In this document: in pieces, positions 23,686 through 33,445 of the stretch
How positions within the stretch are numbered: position 1 is the first letter of the stretch
Layout: every line of letters starts with the position of its first letter
Source: Leptothrix cholodnii SP-6
GTDB lineage: Bacteria; Pseudomonadota; Gammaproteobacteria; Burkholderiales; Burkholderiaceae_C
NCBI RefSeq assembly: GCF_000019785.1
Contig: NC_010524.1
Location: forward strand, 3,088,001-3,152,000
DNA: 64,000 bases
Reading direction: 5' to 3'
Notes under the pieces: generated by a model
The model's input: only the letters and a program-made list of their open reading frames with translations
The model's database searches: none
Told to the model about the DNA's origin: nothing
Position numbers and translations under genes: made by a program

Positions 23686-23737
23686 GACGGCCGCGGGTTT
23701 TCCCCGGCCGCTGCGACCTACTTTGGGGCGTTGGCGC

Positions 23738-24145
23738 TCACGCGCCCAGGGCCGCGATACCCGCCTTGGCGACCTGCGCGTCCTCGACCGACTTGACGCC
23801 GCTGACACCCACGGCACCGATGCACTCGCCATCGACCATGATGGGCACGCCACCTTCGAGCAGGCCGTCGATCTCGGGCGCGCTCAGGAAGGACGTGCGC
23901 CCCTGGTTGATCATCTCCTCGTAAATGCGGCTCTCGCGCCGACCCAGCGCCGAGGTGCGCGCCTTGGCCGGAGCGATGTGCGCCGACAGCGCCGCAGCCC
24001 CATCCAGGCGTTGCAGCCACAGCAGGTGCCCCCCGTCATCGACGATGGCGATCGTCACGGCCCAGTTGTTGTTCAGCGCCTCGGCCTCGGCGGCAGCGGC
24101 CATGCGACGCACATCTTCAAGGGTCAGAACGGGCTTGGTTTTCAT
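23738..24145 (-). CDS. HbpS/GlcG-family protein (DUF336)
   Basis: A 135-residue single-domain protein of the GlcG/HbpS family, with TLEDVRRMAAAAEAEA at the N-terminus, the strand IAIVDDGGHLLWLQRLDGA, and PIMVDGECIGAVGVSG near the C-terminus. Members bind haem or cobalamin-like ligands or accompany metabolic operons; the ligand here is unknown. No signal peptide, so cytoplasmic. It is divergent from the BI-1 gene and upstream of carA without an obvious link. Confidence 0.88.
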   Translation of the reverse strand: MKTKPVLTLEDVRRMAAAAEAEALNNNWAVTIAIVDDGGHLLWLQRLDGAAALSAHIAPAKARTSALGRRESRIYEEMINQGRTSFLSAPEIDGLLEGGVPIMVDGECIGAVGVSGVKSVEDAQVAKAGIAALGA

Positions 24146-24326
24146 CGGTCGATCTCGTCTTCAAGCTCCGAAACGGAGCGGCGCGCCACTCTACCAAAGC
24201 CGCAGGAACCATCCGGCAGCCCGCAGGCCGGGCAATCTGCACGGCGGCAACGACAATCGGCGCGGGAACTAGAATGGATTTGAGCGATCTCATGTCGCGT
24301 CTGTTCAACCTGACTCTGGAGGTCAC

Positions 24327-25022
24327 ATGAATCAAAGCCTGCACACCTACACCGGCAACGCTGGCACGGGAGCGCTGGGCCTGCAGCGCAACCGCGTGCT
24401 GCGCAACACGTACGGGCTGCTCGCGCTGTCGATGCTGCCCACCGTCCTGGGCGCCTGGATCGGCGTCTCGACCGGCATCATGGCCGCACTCGGAACGGGC
24501 GCCTCGCTGGCGGTGTTCCTGATCGGCGCCTTCGGTTTCATGTTCGCGATCGAAAAGACCAAGGAATCGGCGACCGGCGTGGCCGTGCTGCTGGCCTTCA
24601 CGTTCTTCATGGGCCTGATGCTGTCGCGCATGCTGGCCGCAGTGCTGGGCTTCAAGAACGGCGGCTCGCTGATCATGATGGCCTTCGGCGGCACCGCCGG
24701 CGTCTTCTTCGCGATGGCGACGCTCGCCACCGTGATCAAGCGCGACCTCAGCGGCATGGGCAAGTTCCTGTTCGTCGGCGCGATCGTCCTGCTGGTGGCC
24801 GGCCTGATCAACGTTTTCGTGCAGTCGACGGCGCTGATGGCGACCCTGTCGGTGATCGCGATCGGCCTGTTCTCGGCCTTCATGCTGTACGACATCAAGC
24901 GCGTGCTCGACGGCGGCGAAACCAACTACATCAGTGCCACGCTGGCGATCTACCTGGACATCTACAACGTGTTCCAGAGCCTGCTGGCCCTGCTGGGCAT
25001 CTTCGGCGGCGAGCGCGACTGA
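24327..25022 (+). CDS. BI-1 (YccA/Bax inhibitor-1) family membrane protein
   Basis: A 231-residue inner-membrane protein with seven hydrophobic segments and the family's C-terminal pattern (MLYDIKRVLDGGETNYISAT then LDIYNVFQSLL). The relative YccA in E. coli is an FtsH substrate that inhibits FtsH; ftsH, hflK and hflC are elsewhere in this window. The start at 24327 is fixed by GGAGG four bases upstream. A strong terminator follows. Confidence 0.92.
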   Translation: MNQSLHTYTGNAGTGALGLQRNRVLRNTYGLLALSMLPTVLGAWIGVSTGIMAALGTGASLAVFLIGAFGFMFAIEKTKESATGVAVLLAFTFFMGLMLSRMLAAVLGFKNGGSLIMMAFGGTAGVFFAMATLATVIKRDLSGMGKFLFVGAIVLLVAGLINVFVQSTALMATLSVIAIGLFSAFMLYDIKRVLDGGETNYISATLAIYLDIYNVFQSLLALLGIFGGERD

Positions 25023-25059
25023 GCGACAACGCACAGCGCATCCAGATCCCTGAATGAAG

Positions 25060-25087
25060 AAGGGGCTCCGAGAGGAGCCCCTTTTTT
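25060..25087. terminator. Rho-independent terminator after the BI-1 gene
   Basis: AAGGGGCTCC-GAGA-GGAGCCCCTT forms a perfect 10-bp stem with a tetraloop, followed by T (through 25087) on the plus strand. On the minus strand a weaker T-rich tail follows, so it can also serve the converging dnaB gene. Confidence 0.93.
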
Positions 25088-25109
25088 CTGACCTGCCTGG
25101 CCGACGCGA

Positions 25110-26531
25110 TCAGTACTCGCTGCCGCCGCCGAAGCTGCCCGGCGCCAGGTTCTCGAACTTGGTCAGCGGCCGCAGGAACGCCAGCCGCACCGTGCCCACG
25201 GGCCCGTTACGCTGCTTGCCGATGATGATCTCGGCCACGCCGGGCTCCTTCGACTCCTTGTTGTAGTACTCGTCGCGGTAGATGAACATGATGACGTCGG
25301 CGTCCTGCTCGATGGCGCCCGACTCGCGCAGGTCGCTCATCATCGGCCGCTTGTCGGTGCGCGTCTCGACCGAGCGATTGAGCTGCGACAGCGCGATCAC
25401 CGGACACTGCAGCTCCTTGGCCAGCGCCTTCAGTCCGCGCGAGATCTCGCTGATCTCGGCCGTGCGGTTCTCGCCGCCGCCACTGTTCGAGCCGCTCATC
25501 AGCTGCAGGTAGTCGACGATGATCAGTCCGAGCTTGCCGCACTGGCGGGCCTGGCGCCGCGAGCGCGCACGCAGTTCGGCCGGCGTGAGCGCCGGGGTCT
25601 CGTCGATGAAGAGGCTGACATTGCGCAACTGGTCGACCGCCTCGGACAACCGCCCCCATTCATCGTCACGCAGCGAGCCGGTGCGCAGGTGCTGCTGGTC
25701 GATGCGCCCGAGCGAGCCCACCATCCGCAGCGCCAGTTGCGAGGCGCCCATTTCCATTGAGAACACGACCACCGGCAGCTGTTCCTTCACCGCCACGTGC
25801 TCGCCGATGTTGAGCGCAAAGGCGGTCTTGCCCATCGAAGGCCGTGCCGCCAGCACGATCAGGTCGCCGGGCTGCAGCCCGGACGTCATGCGGTCCAGAT
25901 CGGCAAAACCGGTCGGAACCCCGGTGACTTCTCCAGCGCCGTTTTCAGCCAGCTCCTGGACCCGGTCGATCAGCTGAACCACCAGCGTGTCCATCGAATG
26001 AAAGCCCTGCTTGTTGCGCGAGCCCTCTTCGCCGATCTGGAAAATCCGGGTTTCCGCCTCGTCGAGGATCGAGGCAACGCCACGCCCCTGCGGATTGAAC
26101 GCGTTGGTGGCGATCTCGTCGCTGGCGGCAACCAGCTTGCGCAGGATGGCGCGCTCACGCACGATTTCGGCGTATCGCCGCAGGTTGGCCGCACTCGGCA
26201 CGCTCTGCGCCAGCGCGTTGAGGTAGGCCAACCCCCCCACCTCTTCAGCCTTGCCCAGGCTCTTGAGCTGCTCGAAGACCGTGATGACGTCGGCCGGCTT
26301 GTTGGCCGAGATCAGCGCCATCATGGCGCCGTAGATCAGCTTGTGTTCGAAGCGGTAGAAATCGCTCTCGGTCAGCAGGTCGCCCGCCCGGTCGGACGCC
26401 GAGTTGTCGATCAGCAGGCCACCGAGCACGCTCTGTTCGGCCTCGACCGAATGAGGCGGGATGCGCAGGCGGGCGACTTCGTCATCGGCGCCTCGTGGCG
26501 GGTAGGGGGATCCTGACAGCTGAGCAGACAT
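25110..26531 (-). CDS. dnaB: Replicative DNA helicase DnaB
   Basis: A 473-residue hexameric helicase that unwinds DNA ahead of the replisome. The N-terminal domain opens with RIPPHSVEAEQSVLGGLLID (23-42), and the RecA-like C-terminal domain has Walker A ARPSMGKTA at 229-237 and the LIIVDYLQLM Walker B. The Met at 26531 is preferred to one 10 codons upstream, as it gives the usual short variable tail, but no strong ribosome site decides. It follows the rpsF-priB-rpsR-rplI operon; no intein is present. Confidence 0.96.
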   Translation of the reverse strand: MSAQLSGSPYPPRGADDEVARLRIPPHSVEAEQSVLGGLLIDNSASDRAGDLLTESDFYRFEHKLIYGAMMALISANKPADVITVFEQLKSLGKAEEVGGLAYLNALAQSVPSAANLRRYAEIVRERAILRKLVAASDEIATNAFNPQGRGVASILDEAETRIFQIGEEGSRNKQGFHSMDTLVVQLIDRVQELAENGAGEVTGVPTGFADLDRMTSGLQPGDLIVLAARPSMGKTAFALNIGEHVAVKEQLPVVVFSMEMGASQLALRMVGSLGRIDQQHLRTGSLRDDEWGRLSEAVDQLRNVSLFIDETPALTPAELRARSRRQARQCGKLGLIIVDYLQLMSGSNSGGGENRTAEISEISRGLKALAKELQCPVIALSQLNRSVETRTDKRPMMSDLRESGAIEQDADVIMFIYRDEYYNKESKEPGVAEIIIGKQRNGPVGTVRLAFLRPLTKFENLAPGSFGGGSEY

Positions 26532-26636
26532 CTTTTGATGATAGGCCGGTGCAGACGCCATGCGCGAGGCATGGAACCGAGGGAAGGGAGTCCGTTCGCT
26601 GCCGCAGCGTCACGACGCTTGCGGAGCGCACAAACA

Positions 26637-26663
26637 ACAAGGCCGGCATGAAGCCGGCCTTGT
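26637..26663 (-). terminator. Terminator after rplI
   Basis: ACAAGGCCGGC / GCCGGCCTTGT forms a perfect 11-bp stem with a 5-base loop, 47 bases beyond the rplI stop, followed on the minus strand by a T-rich tail (TGTTTGT). It separates the ribosomal operon from dnaB. Confidence 0.75.
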
Positions 26664-26709
26664 CAGGTCCATCGCAGGCCGTGCCCGAGGCACAGGCCTG
26701 CCGTGTGCG

Positions 26710-27162
26710 TCAGACGTGCTCGCCGACCACCGCCACGGTGATTTCAACCACGGCGTCGGTGTGCAGAGCCACCGAGACCGGGAACTCGCCGACGGTCTTC
26801 AACGGCCCGTTGGGCAGACGGATCTGCGCCTTGACCACATCGAAGCCCAGCGCCTTCAGGCTCTCGGCGATGTCGGCGTTGGTCACCGAACCGAACAGAC
26901 GGCCGTCGACGCCAGCCTTCTGGCTGATCGAGACGGTCTTGCCGGCCAGCTTGTCGCCTTGTGCCTTGGCGGCAGCCAGCTTCTCGGCCTGAACCTTCTC
27001 GAGCTCGGCGCGACGAGCCTGGAACTCGGCGACGGCCTTTTCGGTGGCACGACGAGCGGCACCGGTCGGGATCAGGAAGTTGCGGGCGTACCCGTCCTTG
27101 ACCTTGACGACATCACCGAGGACGCCGAGGTTGGCCACTTTTTCAAGCAGGATCACTTGCAT
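26710..27162 (-). CDS. rplI: 50S ribosomal protein L9
   Basis: A 150-residue two-domain protein. The N-terminal domain has [17 protein letters not shown] and [14 protein letters not shown], joined by a long helix (about 45-75) to a C-terminal domain ([18 protein letters not shown]). Last gene of rpsF-priB-rpsR-rplI, 11 bases after rpsR. Ribosome site GAGGAG is present. Confidence 0.98.
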   Translation of the reverse strand: MQVILLEKVANLGVLGDVVKVKDGYARNFLIPTGAARRATEKAVAEFQARRAELEKVQAEKLAAAKAQGDKLAGKTVSISQKAGVDGRLFGSVTNADIAESLKALGFDVVKAQIRLPNGPLKTVGEFPVSVALHTDAVVEITVAVVGEHV

Positions 27163-27173
27163 CGCGTTTCTCC

Positions 27174-27458
27174 TCAGACCTTGTGCTGGTCGCTGTACGG
27201 CAGCAGAGCCAGGAAGCGCGCACGCTTGATCGCGGTCGTCAGCTGGCGCTGGAAGAACGCACGGGTGCCGGTCAGGCGAGCCGGCGTGATCTTGCCGTTC
27301 TCACCGACGAAGTCGCGCAGCACGTCGAGATCCTTGTAATCGATCTCTTTGACGCCGGTGACGGTGAAGCGGCAGAAACGCTTGCGCTTGAACAGCAGGG
27401 ACTGCTGGTTGCGCTTGGTCTTGCGGTCTTTGGAAAACTTACCACGTGGCGGGGGCAT
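27174..27458 (-). CDS. rpsR: 30S ribosomal protein S18
   Basis: A 94-residue basic protein that pairs with S6 on the 30S platform. [21 protein letters not shown] and the C-terminal [19 protein letters not shown] are family signatures. The start has a near-perfect ribosome site, AGGAGGT. Located 10 bases after priB. Confidence 0.98.
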   Translation of the reverse strand: MPPPRGKFSKDRKTKRNQQSLLFKRKRFCRFTVTGVKEIDYKDLDVLRDFVGENGKITPARLTGTRAFFQRQLTTAIKRARFLALLPYSDQHKV

Positions 27459-27468
27459 GAAGACCTCC

Positions 27469-27777
27469 TTAGTTCAATTCAGGTGACTGGGGACTGGAAA
27501 CGAAAGCGCTGATGTGCAGCATCACCCCTTTGCCATGTCGCTGCTTGCCGAGAAAGCCGGTGAACTCGGCGGTGGTGCCCACCGCAAGTCGACCGAGCTC
27601 CAGGGCGACATCCCCGATGGCAGTGGCGTGGATCTCCATCGAGACCTGCCTGGCCTGACCGGCATGTTCGACCTGCGAGGCGTGAGCCAATCGCACGTCG
27701 AGCGCCGGCAGACCTGCCGGGGTGTAGCGCATGACCGCACGTTCAAGCAGCTGCGCGGTGAGCAGGACCCGATTCAT
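27469..27777 (-). CDS. priB: Primosomal replication protein N (PriB)
   Basis: A single-strand DNA-binding OB-fold protein of about 102 residues that works with PriA at stalled forks. It opens with [12 protein letters not shown] and contains the GxxxxxFxL-type core ([14 protein letters not shown]). The start is one of two adjacent ATG codons (27780 or 27777); ribosome signals are weak. Position between rpsF and rpsR is the hallmark of priB. Confidence 0.93.
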   Translation of the reverse strand: MNRVLLTAQLLERAVMRYTPAGLPALDVRLAHASQVEHAGQARQVSMEIHATAIGDVALELGRLAVGTTAEFTGFLGKQRHGKGVMLHISAFVSSPQSPELN

Positions 27778-27821
27778 CATCGAGCCTGTCGTGCAGCGCA
27801 AACGCGCAGGGGATCAGGCAT

Positions 27822-28187
27822 TCAGGCTGCCGTCTCCTGTTGCGACGACTTGCGGGCTTCTTCCTTCTCAACCCGCTTCATCACGGCCGACGGGCCGGTC
27901 TCGGCCTTGTCGCGCTTGACCGTGAGGTGACGCAGCACGGCGTCGTTGAAGCGGAAGCCGGTCTCGATTTCAGCCAGGGTTTCCTTGCTGCACTCGATGT
28001 TCAGGCACAGGTAGTGCGCCTTGGCCAGCTTGTTGATCATGTAGGCCAGCTGGAAGCGGCCCCAGTCTTCGACCCGATGGACCTTGCCGTTGGCGGCCGT
28101 CACCAGGGTCTTGTAGCGTTCCAGCATGGCCGGAACCTGTTCGCTCTGATCCGGATGGACCAGCAGCACGATTTCATAATGACGCAT
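27822..28187 (-). CDS. rpsF: 30S ribosomal protein S6
   Basis: A 121-residue protein, [14 protein letters not shown] at the start and [14 protein letters not shown] in the core, with an acidic/basic C-terminal tail ([11 protein letters not shown]) of the kind extended by RimK in E. coli. AAGGAG lies just upstream of the ATG at 28187. First gene of the operon. Confidence 0.98.
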   Translation of the reverse strand: MRHYEIVLLVHPDQSEQVPAMLERYKTLVTAANGKVHRVEDWGRFQLAYMINKLAKAHYLCLNIECSKETLAEIETGFRFNDAVLRHLTVKRDKAETGPSAVMKRVEKEEARKSSQQETAA

Positions 28188-28264
28188 AGATGCTCCTTGT
28201 GGATTCCAGTTGCGGAAGCCGCCCCGTTGCGTCAAGAAACAGGTGCGGCAAAGGCAAGCCGGCT

Positions 28265-28273
28265 AGTATATCA
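28265..28273 (-). promoter_or_regulatory. Extended -10 promoter of the rpsF operon
   Basis: TGATATACT on the minus strand is a TGn-extended -10 (TATACT) about 80 bases before the rpsF start. No recognisable -35 is seen, as expected for extended -10 promoters. The leader between it and rpsF contains GCGG-CTT-CCGC and could hold the S6:S18 autoregulatory element known from other bacteria, which cannot be confirmed by eye. Confidence 0.6.
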
Positions 28274-28303
28274 GCGCGGCAGGCGCGGCCCCGAGCATCA
28301 CGC

Positions 28304-30415
28304 TCAGTCGGACTCTCGGCCCGGGTCGCGCAGGCGGTCGACCATCGCCAGTTCGGCCGGTCCGGGGCCGGGCGTCAGCAGACTCGCCACGAACATCACG
28401 GCGGCGCCGACCGGCACGCCGAAGACCCCGGCGGCGGCCGGATCCACATCCCACCAGCGGGCCTGATCGATCGGCATGCCGATTCCGAACAGATCACGCA
28501 AGCGCGGATGCGTCGTGATCATGTAGTACAGGCACACACCCAGCCCCGAGAGCATGCCCAGCGTCGCCCCGGATCGGTTGGCGCGCCGCCAGAAGATGCC
28601 CAGCACCAGGGCCGGAAAGAACCCCGCGGCCGCGAGCGAGAACGCGGCCGTCACGAACTGCAGGATGTCGGCAAACCGCATCGACGCGATGAACGCGGCC
28701 AGCAAGGCGATCACCAGTACCAGGAACTTCGACAGCATGACGCGCCGCATCGCCGGCGCCCGCGGGTTGACGAAGCCGAAATACAGGTCGTGCGACAAGG
28801 CGTTGGAGATCGTCAGCAGCAGCCCGTCGGCGGTCGACAGCGCCGCGGCCAATCCGCCCGCCGCGACCAGGTAGGTCACCACCAGCGGCAGGCCGCCGAT
28901 CTCGGGGGCGGCCAGCACGATGACGTCGCCGGCCAGGCGCAACTCGGCCAGCTGCAGCAGGCCGTCGCCATTGATGTCCTCGACCGATACCAGCGACGGA
29001 TCCAGCTTGGACCAGCGCCGGATCCAGCCGGGCAGCTGATCGAAAGGCGTGCCGATCAGATTGGTGAAGACCTCGTACTTCACCATGGCGGCCAGCGCCG
29101 GTGCCGCCATGTAGAGCAACGCGATGAAGAACAGAGACCAGGCCACCGACTTGCGTGTCTCGGTGACGGACGGCGTGGTGTAGTAGCGCGTCAGCACATG
29201 CGGCATGGCGGCCGTGCCCAGCATCAGGCACAGCACCAGTGCCAGGAAATTCCGTCGTGCCGCACCGGGCGCTTGATCCGCTTTCGCCGCCCCCGAATCC
29301 GGATAGGGCTGGGCCTGCGGCGGCATGCCTGCCAGCGGCAACGCCCGCAAGGCCGACTGGTCCATTTCGCGCTGATAGACGACCCGCGCCTCGTCGATCG
29401 TGTGAGGCCGTGTCGCCAGCTTGCGCTCGGCCTGCTGGATGCGCGCCAACGGCGCCTCGGCCGCCTGCAGCGCGCGCACCTGGGCGGCCATGGTTTCGGC
29501 GTCGTCGATCATGGCCTGCGGCACGTCGGCCAGCTTGCGCCGGGCGTCGTCGGCACGCACCTGCAGCTGGTTGCGCACCTGCAGCTCACGCGGATCGTGC
29601 AGCAGCGCCTGTTCGCGCAGGCCCACCTGCTGAAGCTGCTGCCCGTATGAAAAGAGCGGGAACGGACTGCCGGTCTGGTTCATCGAGAGCCAGAACACGG
29701 GCGTCAGATAGGCCAGGATCAGCACGATGTACTGCGCCACCTGCGTCCACGTCACCGCCCGCATGCCGCCCAGGAACGAGCACACCAGCACGCCACCCAG
29801 GCCGACGAAGATGCCGATCTCGAAACTGAAACCGGTCAGGTGCGACGTGATCAGCCCCACGCCGTAGATCTGCACCACCACGTAGACGAACGACACCAGC
29901 ACGGCCGCAGCCACGCCCACGATGCGCGGCAGCACGCCGCCATAGCGGGCGCCGAGGAACTCGGGAACCGTGAAGTAGCCGACCCGGCGCAGATAGGGCG
30001 CGAGCAGCAGCGCCACCAGGCAGTAACCGCCGGTCCAGCCGAGGATGTAGGCCAGACCCGCAAAGCCCTGCAGGTACAGCACGCCGGCAGTGCCGATGAA
30101 GGACGCGGCCGACATCCAGTCGGCTGCCGTGGCCATGCCGTTGTAGATGGCAGGCACGCGCCGCCCGGCGACGTAGTACTCGGACTCGTCGGTGGTGCGC
30201 GACATCAGGCCGATCGCCGCATAGACCGCCACCGTGCCGATCAGGAAGGTGCCGCCGATCCAGGTGCGCGGCCAGCCCATGCGCTCGAGGAGCGCCATCA
30301 ACACGATGAAGCAGAGCACGCCCACGGTGTACGCGGCATAGCGCCGGTGCAGCACATGGGTGAAGACGCGCGTGGCCTGGGTCGGCCGGATCTGGCCGCC
30401 TCGACGTTCAGCCAT
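28304..30415 (-). CDS. Sodium:solute symporter, VC_2705 type, large subunit
   Basis: A 703-residue inner-membrane symporter of the SSS family with about 13 membrane segments. SSS features include ATAADWMSAASFIGTAG (95-111) and GLAAALSTADGLLLTISNALSHD. Two soluble insertions stand out. Residues about 258-388 form a charged, helix-prone segment. Residues 480-491 read DINGDGLLQLAE, an exact EF-hand loop pattern. The substrate is unknown; relatives are acetate/propionate-type permeases. It follows the DUF4212 small subunit by 17 bases. Confidence 0.88.
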   Translation of the reverse strand: MAERRGGQIRPTQATRVFTHVLHRRYAAYTVGVLCFIVLMALLERMGWPRTWIGGTFLIGTVAVYAAIGLMSRTTDESEYYVAGRRVPAIYNGMATAADWMSAASFIGTAGVLYLQGFAGLAYILGWTGGYCLVALLLAPYLRRVGYFTVPEFLGARYGGVLPRIVGVAAAVLVSFVYVVVQIYGVGLITSHLTGFSFEIGIFVGLGGVLVCSFLGGMRAVTWTQVAQYIVLILAYLTPVFWLSMNQTGSPFPLFSYGQQLQQVGLREQALLHDPRELQVRNQLQVRADDARRKLADVPQAMIDDAETMAAQVRALQAAEAPLARIQQAERKLATRPHTIDEARVVYQREMDQSALRALPLAGMPPQAQPYPDSGAAKADQAPGAARRNFLALVLCLMLGTAAMPHVLTRYYTTPSVTETRKSVAWSLFFIALLYMAAPALAAMVKYEVFTNLIGTPFDQLPGWIRRWSKLDPSLVSVEDINGDGLLQLAELRLAGDVIVLAAPEIGGLPLVVTYLVAAGGLAAALSTADGLLLTISNALSHDLYFGFVNPRAPAMRRVMLSKFLVLVIALLAAFIASMRFADILQFVTAAFSLAAAGFFPALVLGIFWRRANRSGATLGMLSGLGVCLYYMITTHPRLRDLFGIGMPIDQARWWDVDPAAAGVFGVPVGAAVMFVASLLTPGPGPAELAMVDRLRDPGRESD

Positions 30416-30432
30416 GGGCGATGGACGACGCG

Positions 30433-30759
30433 TCAGTCAAGTGAGGACTCCGGTGATGAGCGCCCTGGTGCGACATCGGCTGCGGCCTGGCTGCGCCGCT
30501 CCAGCGCATCCATGATCCGGCCGTGCACGATGATGATGATCAGGTAGCCCCCGATCGCGCCCTGTGCCGCCAGCCAGTAGCCGGCGGGCGCACCGGCAAC
30601 GGTCCAGGCATTGAAATCGCTGGCGAACCAGACCACCCCCCAGGTCACCAGCAGCCATCCGGACAGGCCCAGTGCGGTCCAGAGACACACCTTGCGCCAG
30701 TGCAAGGCGCGCGCCTCGACGGAACCTGCAGCGACCTCAGCCGTTTCTTGAACTCCCAT
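30433..30759 (-). CDS. DUF4212 symporter small subunit
   Basis: A 108-residue protein with two membrane helices (about 27-46 and 59-80) and the family core HWRKVCLWTALGLSGWLLVTW. DUF4212 proteins are encoded directly upstream of VC_2705-type symporters and are presumed accessory subunits. The start at 30759 is chosen because the frame upstream shows no similarity. The 3' end leads into the large subunit. Confidence 0.85.
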   Translation of the reverse strand: MGVQETAEVAAGSVEARALHWRKVCLWTALGLSGWLLVTWGVVWFASDFNAWTVAGAPAGYWLAAQGAIGGYLIIIIVHGRIMDALERRSQAAADVAPGRSSPESSLD

Positions 30760-30773
30760 GGATGAGATTGTGT

Positions 30774-30798
30774 CCGTGGCGGCACGCAGCCGCCACGG
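30774..30798 (-). terminator. Hairpin after ppsA
   Basis: CCGTGGCGGC / GCCGCCACGG forms a perfect 10-bp stem with a 5-base loop, about 50 bases past the ppsA stop. There is no T-run after it on the minus strand, so it may protect the mRNA end rather than terminate. Confidence 0.45.
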
Positions 30799-30850
30799 GG
30801 GAGTCACGGAGTAGAAGACGCCCGCCGAATTCGACGGTCGCCGCGACGTG

Positions 30851-33247
30851 TCAGCGCTTGGCCAGGCGCTGCCAGGTGGCGATCACCGAATCCGGGTTCA
30901 GCGACATCGACACGATGCCCTCCTGCGCCAGCCAGTCGGCGAAGTCGGGGTGGTCGCTGGGGCCCTGGCCGCAGATGCCGATGTACTTGCCGTGCGCACG
31001 GCAAGCCGCGATGGCACGCGAGATCAGCGCCTTGACGGCCGGATCGCGCTCGTCGAAATCGGCCGCCAGCAACTCCATGCCCGAGTCGCGGTCCAGGCCC
31101 AGCGTGAGCTGGGTCAGGTCGTTCGAACCGATCGACATGCCGTCGAAGAACTCGAGGTACTGGTCGGCCAGGATCGCGTTGCTCGGGATCTCGCACATCA
31201 TGATCACGCGCAGGCCGTCGACGCCGCGCTTGAGACCCTGGTCGGCCATCATGTTGACCACCCGCTCGGCCTGCTTGAGCGTGCGCACGAAGGGCACCAT
31301 GATCTCGACGTTGGTCAGCCCCATGTCGCGACGCACGCGCTTGAGCGCCTCGCATTCCATGGCGAAGGCCTCGCCGAAATCGGCGCTCAGGTAACGTGCA
31401 GCGCCGCGGAAGCCGAGCATCGGATTCTCTTCTTCAGGCTCATAACGTGAGCCACCGATGAGCTTGCGGTACTCGTTGCTCTTGAAGTCAGACAGCCGCA
31501 CGATCACCGGCTTGGGCCAGAACGCCGCCGCGATCGTGGCAACACCCTCGACCAGCTTGTCGACGTAGAACGCGCGCGGGCTGGCATGGCCACGCGCCAC
31601 CGACTCGACCGCCTTCTTCAGGTCGGCATCGACGTTCGGGTAGTCGAGGATCGCCTTCGGGTGCACGCCGATGTTGTTGTTGATGATGAACTCCAGGCGC
31701 GCCAGGCCGACGCCCGAGTTCGGCATCTGGCAGAAGTCGAACGCCAGCTGCGGGTTGCCCACGTTCATCATGATCTTGACCGGCGAGTACGGCAGCTCGC
31801 CGCGCTGCACCTCGCTGACCTCCATCTCGAGCAGGCCGTCGTAGATGAAGCCGGTGTCGCCTTCGGAGCAGGCCACCGTCACCAGCTGGCCGTCCTTGAG
31901 GATCTCGGTGGCGTCACCGCAGCCGACCACCGCCGGGATGCCCAGTTCGCGCGCGATGATCGCCGCGTGGCAGGTGCGCCCGCCGCGGTTGGTGACGATC
32001 GCGCTGGCGCGCTTCATCACCGGCTCCCAGTTCGGGTCGGTCATGTCGGTGACCAGCACGTCGCCCGGCTGCACGCGGCTCATCTCGGCGATCGAATGCA
32101 CCAGCCGCACCGGGCCGGTACCGATCTTCTGACCGATCGCGCGGCCTTCGGCCAGCACCGTGCTGTGGCCCTTGAGCTTGTAGCGGTGCTCGACCTGGTT
32201 GCCCGCCTGGCTCTTCACCGTCTCGGGGCGCGCCTGCAGGATGTAGAGCAGGCCGTCGCCGCCGTCCTTGCCCCACTCGATGTCCATCGCGCGGCCGTAG
32301 TGCTGCTCGATGATCACCGCGAAGCGCGCCAGCTCGGTCACGTCGGCATCGCTGAGCGAATAGCGGTTGCGCATCTCGGGCGGCGTGTCGGTGGTGCGCA
32401 CCAGCTTGCCGCTCGCGGCCTTCTCCTCGGGCGTGGCGAACTCCATGCGGATCAGCTTGGAGCCCAGGCTGCGGCGGATCACCGCCAGCTTGCCGTTCTT
32501 GAGTGCCGGCTTGTGCACGTAGAACTCGTCGGGGTTGACGGCGCCCTGCACCACCGTCTCGCCCAGGCCGTAGCTGGAGGTGATGAAGACCACGTCCTCG
32601 AAACCCGACTCGGTGTCGATCGTGAACATCACGCCGGCTGCGCCCAGGTCGGAACGGACCATGCGCTGCACGCCGGCCGACAGCGCCACGTCGTGGTGGG
32701 CGTAGCCCTTGTGCACGCGGTAGCTGATGGCGCGGTCGTTGTAGAGCGAGGCGAACACCTCGCGCATCTTGTGCAGCACGTCGTCGATGCCGACCACGTT
32801 CAGGAAGGTCTCCTGCTGACCGGCGAACGAGGCGTCGGGCATGTCTTCGGCCGTGGCCGACGAGCGCACCGCGAACGAGGCGCCCGGGTGCTCGGCCGTC
32901 AGCTTGACGAACTCGGCACGGATCGCCGCCTCGAAGTCGGCCGGGAACGGCGCCGACTCGACCCAGCCGCGGATCTCGGCACCGGCCTCGGCCAGCGCGC
33001 GCACGTCGTCGGTGTCGAGCGCCGACAGCCGCGCGTTGATCTTGTCGGTCAGGCCGCCGGCGGTCAGGAACTCGCGGAAAGCCAGCGCCGTGGTGGCGAA
33101 GCCGCCCGGCACCCGCACGCCCGAAGCGGCAAGCTGGCTGATCATTTCGCCGAGCGAGGCGTTCTTGCCGCCCACGACCTCGACGTCGGTCATTCTCAGG
33201 TGTTCGAACGGTACGACCAGGGCGGTCGCCAGGTTGATTGCAGACAT
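30851..33247 (-). CDS. ppsA: Phosphoenolpyruvate synthase
   Basis: A 798-residue gluconeogenic enzyme converting pyruvate and ATP to phosphoenolpyruvate, AMP and phosphate. The N-terminal ATP-grasp domain (to about 345) has [10 protein letters not shown]; the swivelling domain carries the phosphohistidine His427 in GGRTCHAAI; and the C-terminal TIM barrel ends with the catalytic [15 protein letters not shown]. It is divergent from ppsR, whose product inactivates and reactivates PpsA at a threonine beside the catalytic histidine (Thr424 or its equivalent here). Confidence 0.98.
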   Translation of the reverse strand: MSAINLATALVVPFEHLRMTDVEVVGGKNASLGEMISQLAASGVRVPGGFATTALAFREFLTAGGLTDKINARLSALDTDDVRALAEAGAEIRGWVESAPFPADFEAAIRAEFVKLTAEHPGASFAVRSSATAEDMPDASFAGQQETFLNVVGIDDVLHKMREVFASLYNDRAISYRVHKGYAHHDVALSAGVQRMVRSDLGAAGVMFTIDTESGFEDVVFITSSYGLGETVVQGAVNPDEFYVHKPALKNGKLAVIRRSLGSKLIRMEFATPEEKAASGKLVRTTDTPPEMRNRYSLSDADVTELARFAVIIEQHYGRAMDIEWGKDGGDGLLYILQARPETVKSQAGNQVEHRYKLKGHSTVLAEGRAIGQKIGTGPVRLVHSIAEMSRVQPGDVLVTDMTDPNWEPVMKRASAIVTNRGGRTCHAAIIARELGIPAVVGCGDATEILKDGQLVTVACSEGDTGFIYDGLLEMEVSEVQRGELPYSPVKIMMNVGNPQLAFDFCQMPNSGVGLARLEFIINNNIGVHPKAILDYPNVDADLKKAVESVARGHASPRAFYVDKLVEGVATIAAAFWPKPVIVRLSDFKSNEYRKLIGGSRYEPEEENPMLGFRGAARYLSADFGEAFAMECEALKRVRRDMGLTNVEIMVPFVRTLKQAERVVNMMADQGLKRGVDGLRVIMMCEIPSNAILADQYLEFFDGMSIGSNDLTQLTLGLDRDSGMELLAADFDERDPAVKALISRAIAACRAHGKYIGICGQGPSDHPDFADWLAQEGIVSMSLNPDSVIATWQRLAKR

Positions 33248-33399
33248 GGAAAAGCTCCGTGATGTAAAAAAACCGGGGCTCGCGTCGAAGGCGCACAGGC
33301 CGACCCACAGCGCTTTATGGGCTGTTTTTCGTGGCGTGGGTGGAACGGCAGGTGCATGACGGCGAGCGTATGGGCGCGGATTCTACGGGCGGCCCGGCC

Positions 33400-33405
33400 T
33401 ATCAT
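33400..33405 (+). promoter_or_regulatory. Possible ppsR -10 element
   Basis: TATCAT (five of six matches to TATAAT) about 40 bases before the ppsR start, in the 198-base gap shared with divergent ppsA. No clear -35. The gap also holds a T7 tract near the ppsA start on the minus-strand side (33265-33271 read as A on the plus strand). Confidence 0.35.
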
Positions 33406-33445
33406 GTAATCCGAAAGTACCCAACGACCCCACACTCGCGCGCCC

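Noticed and set aside
28188..28264. S6:S18 autoregulatory leader of rpsF
   Set aside because: A small GC hairpin is present, but the characteristic bulged CCG element could not be placed with confidence; a covariance-model search would decide.
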